From contig AP025685.1 in the NCBI GenBank assembly GCA_022846635.1, positions 3,534,001 to 3,598,000 of the forward strand: a stretch of 64,000 bases of DNA, given 5' to 3'. Of the stretch, positions 19,143 to 28,710 are shown piece after piece (within the stretch, counting starts at the first letter, position 1; every line of letters starts with the position of its first letter). The notes beneath the pieces were generated by a model. The model made no database searches and was not told the DNA's origin. It worked only from the letters and a program-made list of their open reading frames with translations. Both the position numbers and the translations under genes were made by a program. Origin of the DNA: Salmonella enterica subsp. enterica serovar Choleraesuis (GTDB lineage: Bacteria > Pseudomonadota > Gammaproteobacteria > Enterobacterales > Enterobacteriaceae).

Positions 19143-19786
19143 CGCTGCAGCTCATCGAGGGCGGGAGCATCCAGATGCGAAATGTCTCCCGCCATCTCTA
19201 CAATCCAGCCTGGCGCCAGCCACGGGCTTTCCTGAAAATCCAACCGTGATAGCGAGCAGTTTCTCAGACGCAGGCGACGCTTTGCCCATGCCGGCAATCC
19301 CAGTACCGTACTCACAAGGCAGCCCAAAGCCATACCATGGCTAACTAACAGCGGGCGGCTCCCTGGCGGCAGTTGACGACAGGCATCCAGCGCTTCATTC
19401 ATCCGCAGGCTCAGTTCAGTCATCGACTCACCTTCCGGGATACGCCCATCCTGAGTACCGTTGACCAGCGTTTGACGCCAGCCTTCTTCCTCTGCGGTTA
19501 ATGAGTCCAGTGAGCGCTGTTCCAGTACTCCCATATTCAGCTCGCGCAGGCGAGCGTCCAGTATGACCGGACAGCCGCAGGCTTCAGCAATAATCTGTGC
19601 CGTACGCTGAGTACGCCCCAGATCGCTGCTGATAACATGGGTTATACCGAGCTTCCTGGCCCGCTCTGCCACCTGATAAGCCTGACGCTCGCCATTCTCT
19701 GTTAGCGCGCTGTCCGACTGCCCCTGAATGCGCCGCAACGCATTCCACTGCGTTTCACCATGACGAACCAGATAGACCTGTAACAT
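19139..19786 (-). CDS. gpmB: Phosphoglycerate mutase-like phosphatase GpmB (YtjC)
   Basis: This 215-residue histidine phosphatase superfamily protein has the same length as E. coli GpmB. The catalytic RHG motif lies in [20 protein letters not shown] near residues 7-26, and the second His in [10 protein letters not shown] near residue 150. Despite the name, this branch is probably a phosphatase rather than the main glycolytic mutase; the substrate is unsettled. It converges on rob with a four-base overlap and is divergent from yjjX. Confidence 0.92.
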   Translation of the reverse strand: MLQVYLVRHGETQWNALRRIQGQSDSALTENGERQAYQVAERARKLGITHVISSDLGRTQRTAQIIAEACGCPVILDARLRELNMGVLEQRSLDSLTAEEEGWRQTLVNGTQDGRIPEGESMTELSLRMNEALDACRQLPPGSRPLLVSHGMALGCLVSTVLGLPAWAKRRLRLRNCSLSRLDFQESPWLAPGWIVEMAGDISHLDAPALDELQR

Positions 19787-19837
19787 GCTTTTTTATCCGT
19801 TATACTGCGTGAAAATATTTTAGAGATGTTGTTAATT

Positions 19838-20353
19838 ATGCATCACGTTGTTGCTGCGACCAAAAATCCAGCCAAGATTAAGGCAATTCTTGACGGTTTC
19901 GAACTCATTTTTGGTCAGGGTAGTTGCCAGGTAGAAGGTGTCGACGTTGATAGCGGCGTTCCCGAACAGCCACTGGGCAGCGAGCAGACTCTGGCAGGCG
20001 CACGTAATCGGGTCGCCAATGCAAAAGCCCTGAGGCCGACAGCCGACTTCTGGGTCGCCATTGAAGCTGGGATAGATGAACAAAGTACCTTTAGCTGGGT
20101 ATCTATTGAGAACCCCGAGCTGCGCGGCGAGTCACGCTCAGCCACCTTGCCCCTGCCGGCGGCAATCATGAAGCATATCGATGCCGGAGAGGCCCTGGGT
20201 CCGGCGATGTCCGCATGGAGCGGTATCGAAAAGATAGGTCGTAAAGAGGGAGCTATTGGCGTATTTACTGCGGGAGCACTCACCCGCAGCAGCGTATATG
20301 TACAGGCGGTAGTGCTGGCACTCAGCCCGTTCCACAACGAAATTTATCGCTGA
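19838..20353 (+). CDS. yjjX: Inosine/xanthosine triphosphatase YjjX
   Basis: This 171-residue member of the NTPase THEP/YjjX family hydrolyses non-canonical ITP and XTP, keeping them out of nucleic acids. I chose the ATG at 19838 ([18 protein letters not shown]), matching E. coli, over the one at 19826. Conserved parts are VATKNPAK at the N terminus, [20 protein letters not shown] and [13 protein letters not shown]. It converges on trpR, and the two coding regions overlap by 10 bases. Confidence 0.93.
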   Translation: MHHVVAATKNPAKIKAILDGFELIFGQGSCQVEGVDVDSGVPEQPLGSEQTLAGARNRVANAKALRPTADFWVAIEAGIDEQSTFSWVSIENPELRGESRSATLPLPAAIMKHIDAGEALGPAMSAWSGIEKIGRKEGAIGVFTAGALTRSSVYVQAVVLALSPFHNEIYR

Positions 20354-20667
20354 AGCAGCTCGCAGGTTAACCAGGCGTGTAGCTCTGGAGGCGCTGATTT
20401 CAGGCTATTCGAACCGCGGGTAATAGTAGCAATGCCCGCGCCCAGCTCACTTTTTAACTCGCGCTGGCTCATCTCACCTTTGAGTAACTCTTCAATAATC
20501 CGTACCCGGGTGCCTAATGCAGTGCGTTCATCCGGAGTCAGCAGCAGCGTAAGCAGCGGCAGATGGATATCATCGGCAAATGCCTGTTTAAGCAGCTCAA
20601 CGTAGCGCAGCCACTCTTGCTGGCTTTGCTCTGCCTGATTATGAGAATAAGGTGCGTTCTGAGACAT
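20344..20667 (-). CDS. trpR: Trp operon repressor TrpR
   Basis: The 107-residue dimeric helix-turn-helix repressor uses tryptophan as corepressor. The start at 20667 ([20 protein letters not shown]) fits the E. coli N terminus better than 20679. The DNA-binding region [20 protein letters not shown] and [15 protein letters not shown] are near-identical to E. coli. A trp-operator-like palindrome lies just upstream, consistent with the autoregulation known in E. coli. The C terminus runs 10 bases into yjjX on the other strand. Confidence 0.95.
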   Translation of the reverse strand: MSQNAPYSHNQAEQSQQEWLRYVELLKQAFADDIHLPLLTLLLTPDERTALGTRVRIIEELLKGEMSQRELKSELGAGIATITRGSNSLKSAPPELHAWLTCELLQR

Positions 20668-20676
20668 GTCGGTTAC

Positions 20677-20695
20677 CATACTATTCAGCTAGTAC
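20677..20695. promoter_or_regulatory. Candidate TrpR operator (autoregulation)
   Basis: CATACTATTCAGCTAGTAC, just upstream of trpR, is a near-palindrome with ACT and AGT half-sites and resembles the E. coli trpR operator core GTACTCTTTAGCGAGTAC. Position and spacing fit TrpR autoregulation. Confidence 0.65.
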
Positions 20696-20766
20696 AAAAG
20701 AATAACATATCCCCCAGGACCATGCAGCCTGCAACGGTCGAATAGCGCTGTCGGCTCACAGATAAC

Positions 20767-20797
20767 AAAACGCCGACCATAATGGCCGGCGTTTTTT
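20767..20797 (-). terminator. Probable terminator of slt
   Basis: CGCCG-A-CCAT at 20771-20780 pairs with ATGG-C-CGGCG at 20782-20791. It is flanked by AAAA at 20767-20770 (T on the slt transcript) and TTTTTT at 20792-20797. It lies 22 bases past the slt stop. Confidence 0.75.
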
Positions 20798-20818
20798 AGG
20801 CTAAGGCAAATTCACTTA

Positions 20819-22747
20819 TCAGTAACGGCGCTGCCACTCTGCGTCGCTAAATAGCTCCGGTTTATCCCCCAGGAAATAACGATAGTAGCCATCATAGGCC
20901 AGCACATTCTTCACATAACGGCGGGTTTCCGAAAAAGGAATGCTCTCAACAAATGCTACCGCATCAATACGGCCACCACTGTTGCCAAGCCAGGTCCGTA
21001 CCCTGCCCGGGCCAGCGTTATAGCCAGCAGAAGCCAGAATACGGTTATTGTCGAACATCCCCAGCGTGTATTGCAGATAAGAGGTACCCAGATTGATGTT
21101 GGTATCCGGGTCTAGCAGCTGACTTGGGCTGCTATAGCCAATCCCATACATCTGCGCGGTATGCTGAGCAGTTCCCGGCATCAGCTGCATCAAGCCTGCG
21201 GCTCCTACCGGCGAGCGCACTTTAGGGTTCCACGCACTCTCCTGGCGGGCAATCGCCATGGCATAGCTCGGCGTTACCGCTCCGCTGGCGTAGCGTTTAA
21301 AGCTGGCGGTATAAGCCAGAGGGAAGCGCTCTTTCAGGTTATCCCACAGCTTACCGGCGATAGTTGCCTGCACGCTAAGATCCCACCAATCCTGATCCAG
21401 CGCATAACGCGCCAGCCCGGCCTGTTCAGACGGCGTACGGCTCTTGACCAGACTTGCCCACTCACCGCGGGCGGTGTTATCCATCCCCCAGTACATCAGC
21501 TCTCTTACCCGCGCCATTTCTGGCCCCTGAGTCAGGCTGTCAGGCGCACGCGGCGAATCGTTAATTTTCAGCGGGTAATCTTCGCCCAGCCTCTGTGCAG
21601 CCGCCATTGGGTAGAAACCGCGGCCCTTCATTAGCTGATGCAGAATATCTTTCGCTTCGTCATCCCGGCCACGCTCGAGCAGCAAATCAGCCTGCCAGTA
21701 TTGCCACTCATCTTTCTGCTTATCTTCCATCGGCAGTCGCGCCAGCCAGGTATTAAGGCCGTGGCGATCGTTAGTGCCCAGCGCCATACGGATCCGGCGT
21801 TCCAGCAGATCGGTAGAGTCAGAACGCATAATGGCATCATCGCGCCACTGAGCCTGCTCGCTGGTCACATCGTTACCCATTAATCGCCAGGCGACGATAT
21901 CGCGCAGTTCCTGAACCTGCTTATCGCTAAGCTGTTGCGCCTGAGTCAGTGAAGGAATCATCAACCGGGCGTTATCTACATCCTGACGCGCCACGCTGGC
22001 AAAAGCCACAATGACAAGCTGACGGGTAAAGTCAGTCGGGCTGGTACTACGGGCAAAGGTCATCACGCTGTTCGGATCATTCGCGAGCGCAATAACGTTG
22101 GATGAAGTGTTGCGATATTCAGACGGCATCTGGCTGGCCAGCTGGTTTACCAGGCTGGTATTCCCGGCCACCATCGCCAGACGTATACGCTCCAGATAGT
22201 CTGAAACGTCCTGGTTCCCCGAGGAGCGCCACGCTGAGAACAACCGCTCGCAGGCGCCCGGCAGGCTTTTACCCGTTAACCATAGCTGCCTGGCGCCACT
22301 CCAGGCCTGGGAAGCCTGTCCGGTAACGGATTCAGCATAATAGTAGTTACACTTTGCTTCCTGGCTGCCCGGTGCCTGAGGGCTAAAAGCCAGCAACCCG
22401 CGCCAGTCATCACGCCGCGCCAGTTCATTGACGTAGCGAGAGTTCAGGCTACGCGCCAGCGGGAGCGTTGGGTTATTTTTTACAAACTGGCTGACCGTAA
22501 TGGACGGCGTATTTTGTAAGTCATCGCTAATCTGACGATATTGCAGATAGGGATAGAGCGGATAATCGCGCAATGTTGGCATTAATTGCGCTACGACGTC
22601 CATTTGACGATTGTCCCAGGCTTGTTTCACCTGAGAGTATCTTTGACGCTGTTCATCCAGTGAATCGGCCCACGCGACATGGCTTATTGTCAGCAGGCAA
22701 ACGCTGGCGGCCAGAAAGCGCCAGGCTACAGGTTTGGCTTTCCCCAC
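20819..22747 (-). CDS. slt: Soluble lytic murein transglycosylase Slt70
   Basis: The 642-residue periplasmic enzyme cleaves the MurNAc-GlcNAc bond with formation of 1,6-anhydro-MurNAc. The start is a GTG at 22747 preceded by AGAGGA. This aligns with the E. coli N terminus and gives a signal peptide ending near VAWADS; the longer frame to 22810 is unsupported. A long superhelical U-domain leads to the C-terminal lysozyme-like domain, with the catalytic Glu in ARQESAWNPKVRSPVGAAG and GYNAGPGRVRTW. E. coli Slt has 645 residues. It is divergent from ettA, whose GTG start lies 223 bases away. Confidence 0.95.
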   Translation of the reverse strand: MGKAKPVAWRFLAASVCLLTISHVAWADSLDEQRQRYSQVKQAWDNRQMDVVAQLMPTLRDYPLYPYLQYRQISDDLQNTPSITVSQFVKNNPTLPLARSLNSRYVNELARRDDWRGLLAFSPQAPGSQEAKCNYYYAESVTGQASQAWSGARQLWLTGKSLPGACERLFSAWRSSGNQDVSDYLERIRLAMVAGNTSLVNQLASQMPSEYRNTSSNVIALANDPNSVMTFARSTSPTDFTRQLVIVAFASVARQDVDNARLMIPSLTQAQQLSDKQVQELRDIVAWRLMGNDVTSEQAQWRDDAIMRSDSTDLLERRIRMALGTNDRHGLNTWLARLPMEDKQKDEWQYWQADLLLERGRDDEAKDILHQLMKGRGFYPMAAAQRLGEDYPLKINDSPRAPDSLTQGPEMARVRELMYWGMDNTARGEWASLVKSRTPSEQAGLARYALDQDWWDLSVQATIAGKLWDNLKERFPLAYTASFKRYASGAVTPSYAMAIARQESAWNPKVRSPVGAAGLMQLMPGTAQHTAQMYGIGYSSPSQLLDPDTNINLGTSYLQYTLGMFDNNRILASAGYNAGPGRVRTWLGNSGGRIDAVAFVESIPFSETRRYVKNVLAYDGYYRYFLGDKPELFSDAEWQRRY

Positions 22748-22970
22748 AAGATGTCCTCTGGTTGTTAGTGCGGAGCGCACAGACCCTGTGCGTTCGCGAG
22801 ATTTTCCCATGCTAGCGAAGCGCGACGGCTTACGCCATCATGAAACCTTGTTTTTTATGTGCGAGCAGTCTTCTGAAAGCCATTTCGGCCGCTGGGATTC
22901 GCGCGGCAAAAAGGCTACACTTCGCAGGAATCTAACTCATACATACGAAATAAAGAGGCGAAGTCGCAAC

Positions 22971-24638
22971 GTGGCCCAATTCGTTTATACCATGCATCGC
23001 GTCGGCAAAGTGGTTCCGCCGAAACGACACATTCTAAAAAACATCTCTCTGAGCTTCTTCCCTGGTGCAAAAATCGGGGTACTCGGCCTGAACGGTGCAG
23101 GTAAATCTACCCTGCTGCGTATTATGGCTGGGATCGATACCGATATCGAAGGTGAAGCCCGCCCTCAGCCTGGCATTAAAATCGGCTATCTGCCTCAGGA
23201 GCCGCAGCTTAATAAAGACCACACCGTGCGTGAATCGGTCGAAGAAGCCGTTGCTGAAGTCGTTAACGCCTTGAAAGGTCTCGACGAGGTCTATGCGCTG
23301 TATGCCGAGCCTGATGCAGACTTCGACAAGCTTGCCGCTCAGCAGGGTAAATATGAAGAGATAATCCAGGCGCACGACGGCCACAACCTGAACAGCCAGC
23401 TGGAGCGAGCGGCCGATGCGCTGCGCCTGCCGGATTGGGATGCCAAAATCGAAAATCTCTCCGGTGGTGAACGCCGCCGCGTCGCGCTGTGCCGCCTGCT
23501 GCTGGAAAAACCAGACATGCTGCTGCTCGACGAACCAACCAACCACCTGGATGCGGAATCCGTGGCATGGCTGGAACGCTTCCTGCACGAGTTTGAAGGT
23601 ACCGTGGTTGCGATTACCCACGACCGTTACTTCCTTGATAACGTTGCTGGCTGGATCCTGGAGCTTGACCGCGGTGAAGGTATTCCGTGGGAAGGCAACT
23701 ACTCCTCCTGGCTGGAACAGAAAGATCAGCGTCTGGCTCAGGAAGCTTCTGCCGAAGCCGCTCGTCGTAAATCGATCGAGAAAGAGCTGGAGTGGGTTCG
23801 TCAGGGCGCTAAAGGCCGTCAGTCTAAAGGCAAAGCCCGTCTGGCACGCTTTGAAGAGCTGAACAGCAGCGAATACCAGAAACGTAACGAAACCAACGAA
23901 CTGTTTATTCCACCTGGCGCACGCCTGGGCGATAAGGTTGTTGAAGTTACCAACCTGAGCAAATCTTACGGTGACCGCGTTCTGATTGACGATCTGACCT
24001 TCTCCCTGCCAAAAGGGGCAATCGTTGGGATTATCGGGCCGAACGGCGCCGGTAAATCAACGCTGTTCCGTATGCTATCCGGCCAGGAACAACCGGATGC
24101 CGGCAGCATTTCTCTGGGTGAAACCGTCAAACTGGCCTCCGTCGATCAGTTCCGTGATGCCATGGATAACAACAAAACCGTTTGGGAAGAAGTTTCCGGC
24201 GGCCAGGACATCATGCGTATCGGTAACACCGAGATGCCAAGCCGCGCCTACGTTGGCCGCTTCAACTTCAAAGGCACAGACCAGGGCAAACGCGTTGGCG
24301 AACTGTCCGGCGGTGAGCGCGGTCGTCTGCACCTTGCGAAACTGCTGCAAGTCGGCGGCAACCTGTTGCTGCTCGATGAACCAACTAACGACCTGGACAT
24401 CGAAACCCTTCGCGCACTGGAAAACGCCCTGCTGGAGTTCCCAGGCTGCGCGATGGTTATTTCCCATGACCGTTGGTTCCTGGACCGTATCGCGACCCAC
24501 ATCATCGATTATCAGGATGAGGGTAAAGTTGAGTTCTTTGAAGGTAACTTCACCGAATACGAAGAGTATAAAAAACGCACTCTGGGCGCTGAAGCCCTGG
24601 AGCCAAAGCGTATTAAGTACAAACGTATCGCTAAGTAA
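22971..24638 (+). CDS. ettA: Energy-dependent translational throttle protein EttA
   Basis: This 555-residue ABC-F protein is the length of E. coli EttA and near-identical to it. It binds the ribosomal E site and gates the first elongation step according to the ADP/ATP ratio. Two ABC domains show Walker A GLNGAGKST and GPNGAGKST, two LSGGE signatures and the linker between. The start is GTG at 22971 (AQFVYTMHRVGKVVPPKR follows), as in E. coli; the open frame to 22734 is not coding upstream of this. A terminator follows directly. Confidence 0.97.
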   Translation: MAQFVYTMHRVGKVVPPKRHILKNISLSFFPGAKIGVLGLNGAGKSTLLRIMAGIDTDIEGEARPQPGIKIGYLPQEPQLNKDHTVRESVEEAVAEVVNALKGLDEVYALYAEPDADFDKLAAQQGKYEEIIQAHDGHNLNSQLERAADALRLPDWDAKIENLSGGERRRVALCRLLLEKPDMLLLDEPTNHLDAESVAWLERFLHEFEGTVVAITHDRYFLDNVAGWILELDRGEGIPWEGNYSSWLEQKDQRLAQEASAEAARRKSIEKELEWVRQGAKGRQSKGKARLARFEELNSSEYQKRNETNELFIPPGARLGDKVVEVTNLSKSYGDRVLIDDLTFSLPKGAIVGIIGPNGAGKSTLFRMLSGQEQPDAGSISLGETVKLASVDQFRDAMDNNKTVWEEVSGGQDIMRIGNTEMPSRAYVGRFNFKGTDQGKRVGELSGGERGRLHLAKLLQVGGNLLLLDEPTNDLDIETLRALENALLEFPGCAMVISHDRWFLDRIATHIIDYQDEGKVEFFEGNFTEYEEYKKRTLGAEALEPKRIKYKRIAK

Positions 24639-24642
24639 CCCT

Positions 24643-24672
24643 AAAACGGCGGTGCTTCACCGCCGTTTTTTT
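24643..24672 (+). terminator. Rho-independent terminator of ettA
   Basis: ACGGCGGTG at 24646-24654 pairs perfectly with CACCGCCGT at 24658-24666, followed by a T run to 24672 and preceded by AAA. It lies four bases past the ettA stop codon. Confidence 0.92.
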
Positions 24673-24851
24673 ACGCCGCTTAGCCTGCTCCTGAGCGCCC
24701 GCCTCGTATGGCGATATATATGAACTAAAACGGCAAAACCATATTCTTCTAATCATCAGATAAAGTAATTAAATATATCTTTAACTTTTAAATATCCGTT
24801 ATCTTTCATAAATAATCGGCTAATAGGGATATTTCAAATTTCAGATTATAT

Positions 24852-25235
24852 TCAGCAATAACGAGTCCAGTTAGTCATTCTCCCCTGATAACCCGCTTTC
24901 CCAGATTTATAAATAATACAGTGAAATATACCGCTTAAATCAATACCAATGACAATATTGTCTCCCGGCTCGGCCCGCAGCAGTACTTCGTTGCTAGTAA
25001 AACTGAGCCGATACTTAATCGATGCCGCGCTGGCAGTCGCTACCCAACTTAACAGGCCGTCGGCCTCCTGCTGATTATCACATAAAGAAAAATGTGTCGG
25101 TTTATCGCAGCTGTGGGTACCAAATAGCGATTGCAACTCCCTAACGCCATTAAAACCTTTACGCTGATAGAGATCGGCTTCAGTTAACGTTTTAATGCTA
25201 GCCTGTTTTAAAATACTATTTTTTGAATGATGCAT
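24852..25235 (-). CDS. Unrecognised 127-residue protein
   Basis: I do not recognise this protein. A strong ribosome binding site (GGAGGA, six bases before ATG at 25235) and a complete frame support it as a real gene. It has no signal peptide or membrane segment; it starts MHHSKNSILKQASIKTLTEA and has four Cys, including one at the very C terminus. It lies alone between the ettA terminator and a LysR gene, in sequence more AT-rich than its neighbours, and E. coli has no gene here. This suggests horizontal gain. No function is proposed. Confidence 0.6.
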   Translation of the reverse strand: MHHSKNSILKQASIKTLTEADLYQRKGFNGVRELQSLFGTHSCDKPTHFSLCDNQQEADGLLSWVATASAASIKYRLSFTSNEVLLRAEPGDNIVIGIDLSGIFHCIIYKSGKAGYQGRMTNWTRYC

Positions 25236-25368
25236 ATCTGTCCTCCATAAATAGCTTTTTCATCCTTGCGAAGGAATAAACTATCACCAGATACGCCATT
25301 ATCAAAATACTGACTACCATTATCCTCCGGGAAGAAAAAAATATATTTACCAAGTAAATATATTTACT

Positions 25369-26265
25369 CTATTTATTAACCCATGCCCGATTTAACGGTT
25401 CGTACTGCATAGCAAAATCGATATAGCAGGCCAGTGCCGGAGAATTCAATTTGCGCCCCGGATAGACTAAATAGAGATCATTACTCGCCATATCCCATTG
25501 CTCCAGCACCTTCACCAGACGACCAGTTACTAAATTATCGTCCAGTAGAAAGGCGGGCAGCAGAGTAATTCCACCATCGGCAATGGCACATTCACGCGCA
25601 TACAGCAGATTATCGGCCTGATGACCGCTATCTGGCGTTACGCGAAGATAATCGCCTGCGCACACCATTACCCACTCATTCCACGCCCGGTGAACAATAC
25701 AGCGATGCTCATTGAGATCGCGTGGATGAAGGGGCGTTCCCGATTCAGCCAGATAACCCGGAGAGGCGACAAGATAGCGTGGACATGGACCGAGCGCACG
25801 GCCAATTAGCGATGAGTCCTGAGGTTTGCCGGTGCGTAATGCCACGTCAAATCCAGCCTGAACCAGGTCAAGAATCTCATCATTAACGGCCACTTCGAGC
25901 TGTACATCCGGATAGCGGCGACGAAAGGCGCTATTTAGCTGAGCCAATAACGTCGCTCCGATACCCGCCGGGCAGGTTATACGCAATCGGCCGCTGGGAT
26001 TATCACGCAGCCGCTGCATTGCGGCATCAGCCCGTTCGCTGGCCTCTACCATCTCCCGGCAATGAACCAGATAGCGCTCTCCGGCAAAGGTCAGTTTAAA
26101 ATGCCGGGTAGTGCGATTAATCAGGCGTAGCCCTACTCGTTGCTCCAGCAAACTTATACGACGGCTGATACTGGATTTTGGCAGCCCGGCACGCTCTGCA
26201 GTGGCGGTAAAGGTTCCGCTATCGGCCAGCAGCACAAATAACGCCATATCCTGAAGTTGTTTCAC
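25369..26265 (-). CDS. LysR-family transcriptional regulator
   Basis: This 298-residue LysR-type regulator has an N-terminal helix-turn-helix (about 1-60: MALFVLLADSGTFTATAERA, then SSISRRISLLEQRVGLRLI) and a C-terminal substrate-binding domain (about 90-290). It reads divergently from the oxidoreductase gene at 26384 across 118 bases, the usual arrangement for a LysR protein and its target. The probable target is therefore that gene, with an unknown small-molecule inducer. It has no counterpart at this place in E. coli. Confidence 0.88.
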   Translation of the reverse strand: MKQLQDMALFVLLADSGTFTATAERAGLPKSSISRRISLLEQRVGLRLINRTTRHFKLTFAGERYLVHCREMVEASERADAAMQRLRDNPSGRLRITCPAGIGATLLAQLNSAFRRRYPDVQLEVAVNDEILDLVQAGFDVALRTGKPQDSSLIGRALGPCPRYLVASPGYLAESGTPLHPRDLNEHRCIVHRAWNEWVMVCAGDYLRVTPDSGHQADNLLYARECAIADGGITLLPAFLLDDNLVTGRLVKVLEQWDMASNDLYLVYPGRKLNSPALACYIDFAMQYEPLNRAWVNK

Positions 26266-26383
26266 GCCATTGTTCCTGTAAGACGAACACTGTGTTGAAG
26301 ATTTAACATCTTATCAGCAAAAGTCAGCCGTCATAGACTAGGCTTCACAATTCATACTGACCTTTGCCAGCGGAGAATATTCT

Positions 26384-27385
26384 ATGTCTGTAGCAGCTAT
26401 TGCCGTAAGCCCACAAAACCCGCACGAGTTTATTGCCATTGAACTGCCAATGCCGGTACCCGGTGAATATGATTTAGTGGTAGAGGTAAAAGCAGCCTCC
26501 ATAAACCCGGTAGATACTAAAGTGCATGATGGCCTTATTAAGAAAGGGCTGGAAGCGCCGCGAGTACTGGGCTGGGATGCCAGTGGCATCGTGACTGCGG
26601 TTGGCAGCAAAGTAAGCGGCTTTAAAGCAGGCGACGCTGTATTTTACGCCGGAGATATTACCCGGGCGGGCAGCAACGCCAGCTATCAGCTTATTGACTC
26701 CCGCATCGTTGGCCATAAACCTTCCAGCCTTGACTGGGCGCAATCCGCTGCCGTGCCGCTCACTGCGCTTACCGCATGGGAAGGTTTGTTCGATCGTTTG
26801 CAAATCGATAAAGCGCCGGAAGGCAAAACTCTACTGATCATCGGCGGTGCCGGCGGTGTGGGATCGCTGGCGATCCCTCTGGCTAAACTGCACAGCAAAG
26901 TTAAAGTGATCGCCACCGCTTCGCGGGAAGATTCTGCACAGTGGTGCCGGGATCGCGGAGCCGATCTGGTGGTGAACTATCGCAATCTGGTTGATGAACT
27001 GGCCCAGCAACAGATCAAATTCGTCGATTACATATTTATTCTCAACGATACCGATGGCCACTGGCAGGCGGTATGCCAGGCAATCGCGCCGCAGGGGCAT
27101 ATTTGCAGTATCGTAGAAAATGCCCAGCCGTTGGCCCAGGATGTGCTGAAATCTAAGTCAGCCACTCTGCACTGGGAGTTTATGTACACCCGCAGCATGT
27201 ATCAGACGGATGATATGGCGCGCCAGGGCGATATTCTTAACCAGGTGGCAGCCTTGCTAGACGGCGGCCAGCTGCAAACTACGCTAAGCCAAACCCTGCA
27301 CGGCCTGAGCGTTGATACCCTAAAACAGGGCCATGCTCTGGTACGTGAAGGCCACATGCGCGGCAAACTGGTTATTGAATATTAA
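26384..27385 (+). CDS. Zinc-type alcohol dehydrogenase-like NAD(P)H oxidoreductase
   Basis: This 333-residue medium-chain dehydrogenase/reductase belongs to the quinone-oxidoreductase-like group. The N-terminal catalytic domain has VKAASINPVDTKVHDGL and the Rossmann domain has LLIIGGAGGVGSLAIPLAK near residues 150-168. The zinc-binding Cys residues of classical alcohol dehydrogenases are not visible, so it probably reduces quinones or enones. GGAG lies upstream of the ATG. The divergent LysR gene probably controls it. The physiological substrate is unknown. Confidence 0.85.
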   Translation: MSVAAIAVSPQNPHEFIAIELPMPVPGEYDLVVEVKAASINPVDTKVHDGLIKKGLEAPRVLGWDASGIVTAVGSKVSGFKAGDAVFYAGDITRAGSNASYQLIDSRIVGHKPSSLDWAQSAAVPLTALTAWEGLFDRLQIDKAPEGKTLLIIGGAGGVGSLAIPLAKLHSKVKVIATASREDSAQWCRDRGADLVVNYRNLVDELAQQQIKFVDYIFILNDTDGHWQAVCQAIAPQGHICSIVENAQPLAQDVLKSKSATLHWEFMYTRSMYQTDDMARQGDILNQVAALLDGGQLQTTLSQTLHGLSVDTLKQGHALVREGHMRGKLVIEY

Positions 27386-27430
27386 TATTTGAATGCCGGG
27401 GCCATCAGCCGCCCCGGTAGCTCATTTGGC

Positions 27431-28663
27431 TTAGCTGGTTTCACCCAGCAGTTGCTTCACCAGCTCTATGCAGCGTAAAAAACGGGCATCGTAATCGGAC
27501 TCTTCGACGTGTACGAAAGGGATCTGGTTCTCGTTAAGCATTCCCACCAGCATCGACTGGAACTCCCGGCGATCGACTGAACTTCCCAGGCTGCGCAGGC
27601 CATCAGAGACCCAGGGGGTATTGTTCTCCAGCACTATCACTAAATCAAAGCGATACTCATCAATCAGCGCCTGCACAAATGGGTGCTCACGCCCTTCATA
27701 CTTCTTACAGAAAGCCTGAGTTGTCACGAAATCGGTATCGATAAACGCCACTTTATTAGCGTACTTAACGGCAAAATCAATATATTGCGCCTGACCGAGA
27801 GCGATTTTGTCGTAATCAGAATACTGTAACGCCATCTCATCGCCGCCCAAATGTGAAAACACATAATCGCGGCCAAACTCCCAGGCACTGGTGGTGTTGA
27901 AGATATTGGCAAGCTTGTTAACCAGAGTGGATTTCCCGCTCGACTCCCCGCCGAGGATAGCCACGGTACGCACAAAGAACGGCTTTACTTCGGTAGGTAT
28001 GTAGTCCCAGTAGCGGAATGGGTTCTCGCGGATCTGGCTCCCACTGATACTCATAAAAGTACGCTCAGGATCGACCAATTCAGTTTTGATCCCTAAATGA
28101 GCCAGATACTGAGGCGCATCCGCCGCTTCCGAGGTATAGATCAGATCGGGACGGATCCCTTTTTCATCCATAAACTTTTTGACGCCTGCACCCCAGACAT
28201 CCCAGCCGTGTGGATATGGCTCCATGCCCTCTTCGTTAAAAGCATGAATACGGATATTTTTCTGATATTTAAAGGTTTGCAGCAGCCAGCGTAGCCGGTC
28301 GCTAACTGTCGGCTGCTGCGACATGGCGCTGTCCTCAAACAGTGCCATGTCGCGTACTTCATCGTAACCCATCACGATATGCAGCTCATCCACCTGGCTA
28401 CAGGCACGCTGAATCAGATAGATATGGCCCGTATGCAGCGGGTAGAACTTACCAAATACCACGCCAACGCTGCGCGCCTGGTAGGGGAATTCAAGGCCAA
28501 GAAAGCGGTGGAGCGCTTCCAGTTTCTGAGCGCTTGGGCTTTTAATCTTGGCATTCAGCAGCTGGCTGAGATAACCCTTCGTCATCCCGCTGGCGTCTGC
28601 TACCTGCTGTAGCGTGCAACCATGCTGACGAATCGCAGTTTTTAGATAATCAAATGACGACAT
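27431..28663 (-). CDS. nadR: Trifunctional NAD regulator/NMN adenylyltransferase/ribosylnicotinamide kinase NadR
   Basis: The 410-residue product matches E. coli NadR (410). Domains in order are: helix-turn-helix (about 1-60, MTKGYLSQLLNAK); NMN adenylyltransferase with the nucleotidyl-transferase loop GKFYPLHTGHIYLIQRA near residue 70 and SISGSQIRENP near residue 204; and a C-terminal kinase with Walker A ILGGESSGKSTLVNKL near residue 235. It represses NAD biosynthesis genes when NAD is high and salvages nicotinamide riboside. It is downstream of radA on the same strand. Confidence 0.97.
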   Translation of the reverse strand: MSSFDYLKTAIRQHGCTLQQVADASGMTKGYLSQLLNAKIKSPSAQKLEALHRFLGLEFPYQARSVGVVFGKFYPLHTGHIYLIQRACSQVDELHIVMGYDEVRDMALFEDSAMSQQPTVSDRLRWLLQTFKYQKNIRIHAFNEEGMEPYPHGWDVWGAGVKKFMDEKGIRPDLIYTSEAADAPQYLAHLGIKTELVDPERTFMSISGSQIRENPFRYWDYIPTEVKPFFVRTVAILGGESSGKSTLVNKLANIFNTTSAWEFGRDYVFSHLGGDEMALQYSDYDKIALGQAQYIDFAVKYANKVAFIDTDFVTTQAFCKKYEGREHPFVQALIDEYRFDLVIVLENNTPWVSDGLRSLGSSVDRREFQSMLVGMLNENQIPFVHVEESDYDARFLRCIELVKQLLGETS

Positions 28664-28710
28664 CGGCTCTCCTGGCGTCGCGGCGGCATATATTCACGCC
28701 TTGCGGTTAA

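Noticed and set aside
22734..24638. Longer ettA frame with 79 extra codons
   Set aside because: The upstream part overlaps the slt start on the other strand, and the GTG at 22971 gives the exact E. coli length.
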